A stretch of 64,000 bases of DNA, from the NCBI RefSeq assembly GCF_000143535.2, contig NC_037314.1, positions 2,604,001 to 2,668,000 on the forward strand. The letters run 5' to 3'. The translations under genes were made by a program, and so were the position numbers. Below are positions 63,128 through 64,000 of the stretch, in pieces. The notes beneath the pieces are model-generated. The model was not told the origin of the DNA. It was given only the letters and a program-made list of their open reading frames with translations, and did no database searches. Position 1 is the first letter of the stretch. Each line of letters begins with the position of its first letter. Source of the stretch: Botrytis cinerea B05.10 (lineage: Eukaryota > Ascomycota > Leotiomycetes > Helotiales > Sclerotiniaceae).

Positions 63128-64000
63128 TCAATCATACTTAGCCTCAACACTACCTATTTCCTTGCCCTTGATCTCGAGCGAGAACTTCATCACGGCAGAT
63201 GAAACGGTGACTACCAAGTCATAATGAACATCCCAGCATGGAGTACCCCGAACTGAAGTTCTTTGTTTGAATGTTGACCGATCCACGCCACTCAAGTCGG
63301 CTGTCAAGATACAGTTTTGCTTGATTGTAATTCCAGGATAAACAGGCGCAGCTGTGCTTTCACACTGAAGGAGATGTTCTCGGAATATGAGTGCGCTATT
63401 TGTGATGGCTCCTTCAATAGTTCGATAGAATGGAAATTTAAGTTTTTGGTCTCTTCCTAGGTCCTCACCGCGGTGGATATACCAAGTCATCTGGTTTCTA
63501 ATTAGCAAGTCTGTCTGCTTCAATGAAACTTAAGTCTTACTGTCGAGGTTCGAGTGTCTCCGTAGCAATCAACAGTCTTTGGTCGACCTCGATCTTTTTC
63601 CTCGTCATAAAGTGATCGGCCTACTACCCCGTAATGTCTCGTCGATTGCGTTGAAATAATGGAAATACCGCCGGTTTTGCGTGGAAGTCCGCTGAGAACG
63701 GCGCCCCTAAAATGACTTCAATGAACATTCGTATGGATTTATACATTGAAAAATTACCTGACGATAGCAGACCACGCGTCATGAGGCTGGATGATTTGAA
63801 TGGTTGGATGACAAGCCCCGATTCGAGATTTGAGATAACCTGAAGAACCAAATCCACCCACAAGGAAGATACCCTAACGTATTTAGCGAATTTTTCCAAA
63901 AGGAGATATAAAATAATTGTGGGTATACTTTTATTTCTGTCGCTTTTGGGTGATCTTCCGACATTCGTTTAACCTTGACCAAATTGACCTGCTCGTCAAC
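63128..64000 (-). CDS. Hsp70-like protein, C-terminal part (5' end beyond the window)
   Basis: Four exons visible, 64000-63929, 63873-63758, 63706-63541 and 63490-63128, with introns of 55, 51 and 50 nt. The coding region is open at the right edge. The fragment has the phosphate-2/adenosine motif GIFLVGGFGSSGYLKSRI and HDAWSAIVRGAVLSGL, diagnostic of the actin-like ATPase of fungal Hsp70-like proteins. The C-terminal part (TADLSGVDRSTFKQR... ending KGKEIGSVEAKYD) lacks a classical substrate-binding domain and EEVD tail, as usual for this expanded fungal group of unknown role. Confidence 0.86.

Overview
The window is nuclear DNA of a filamentous ascomycete. Short introns (mostly 47 to 70 nt) with GTAAGT- or GTATGT-like donors and CTAAC/CTGAC-like branch sites, a Zn(II)2Cys6 regulator, fungal-type amidase and hexose transporter genes, a Vps3844-domain protein and a fungal Hsp70-like protein all point to Pezizomycotina. 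Moderate AT-richness, long gene-free stretches and the overall gene style suggest a leotiomycete, perhaps Sclerotiniaceae (Botrytis/Sclerotinia-like). That last placement is inference, not a database result. All exon structures were worked out by hand from reading frames, splice signals and family conservation.

Layout. 1-13.5 kb: the possible 3' tail of a gene at the left edge, a 5.4-kb gene-free stretch, a divergent pair (Vps3844-domain membrane protein, and an unrecognised mitochondrial-type membrane protein), then 4.5 kb of gene-poor DNA with a decayed 39-bp minisatellite. 13.5-20 kb: a proline-rich low-complexity protein, a TPT/DUF250 nucleotide-sugar or triose-phosphate transporter, a doubtful micro-gene, and a Zn2Cys6 transcription factor. 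20-28.7 kb: mostly intergenic, holding only the cytosolic iron-sulfur assembly gene CIA2. 28.7-41.5 kb: a dense housekeeping block with SNU114 (U5 snRNP GTPase), ERG10 (acetoacetyl-CoA thiolase), NAT10/KRE33 (RNA cytidine acetyltransferase), a small rhodanese/Cdc25-type CX5R protein, SmG and an Ntr2-like spliceosome disassembly factor. 41.5-51.3 kb: microsatellites, a Cdc1/Ted1-type metallophosphoesterase, a hairpin-rich GC-cluster repeat, an MBL-fold protein divergent from an amidase, and a SAM methyltransferase. 51.3-57.6 kb: AT-rich, gene-poor, with traces of decayed reading frames. 57.6-64 kb: an MFS hexose transporter, a coiled-coil protein of unknown function, and the 3' part of an Hsp70-like gene running off the right edge.

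How genes relate. Three spliceosome genes (SNU114, SmG, NTR2-like) lie within 13 kb, and SmG and NTR2-like are head to head over a 324-bp shared promoter. SNU114 and ERG10 share a 469-bp divergent promoter carrying a perfect ATCACGTGAT palindrome. The MBL-fold protein and amidase also share a divergent promoter. Two introns appear to use GC-AG rather than GT-AG borders (in SNU114 and in the TPT transporter). I found no CRISPR array, rRNA, convincing tRNA or intact transposon, and nothing that clearly constitutes a new multi-gene system. The most unusual signals are the hairpin-rich repeat near 45.5 kb, the non-canonical MBL metal motif, the decayed coding-like repeats, and small reading frames hidden in regions that look empty.
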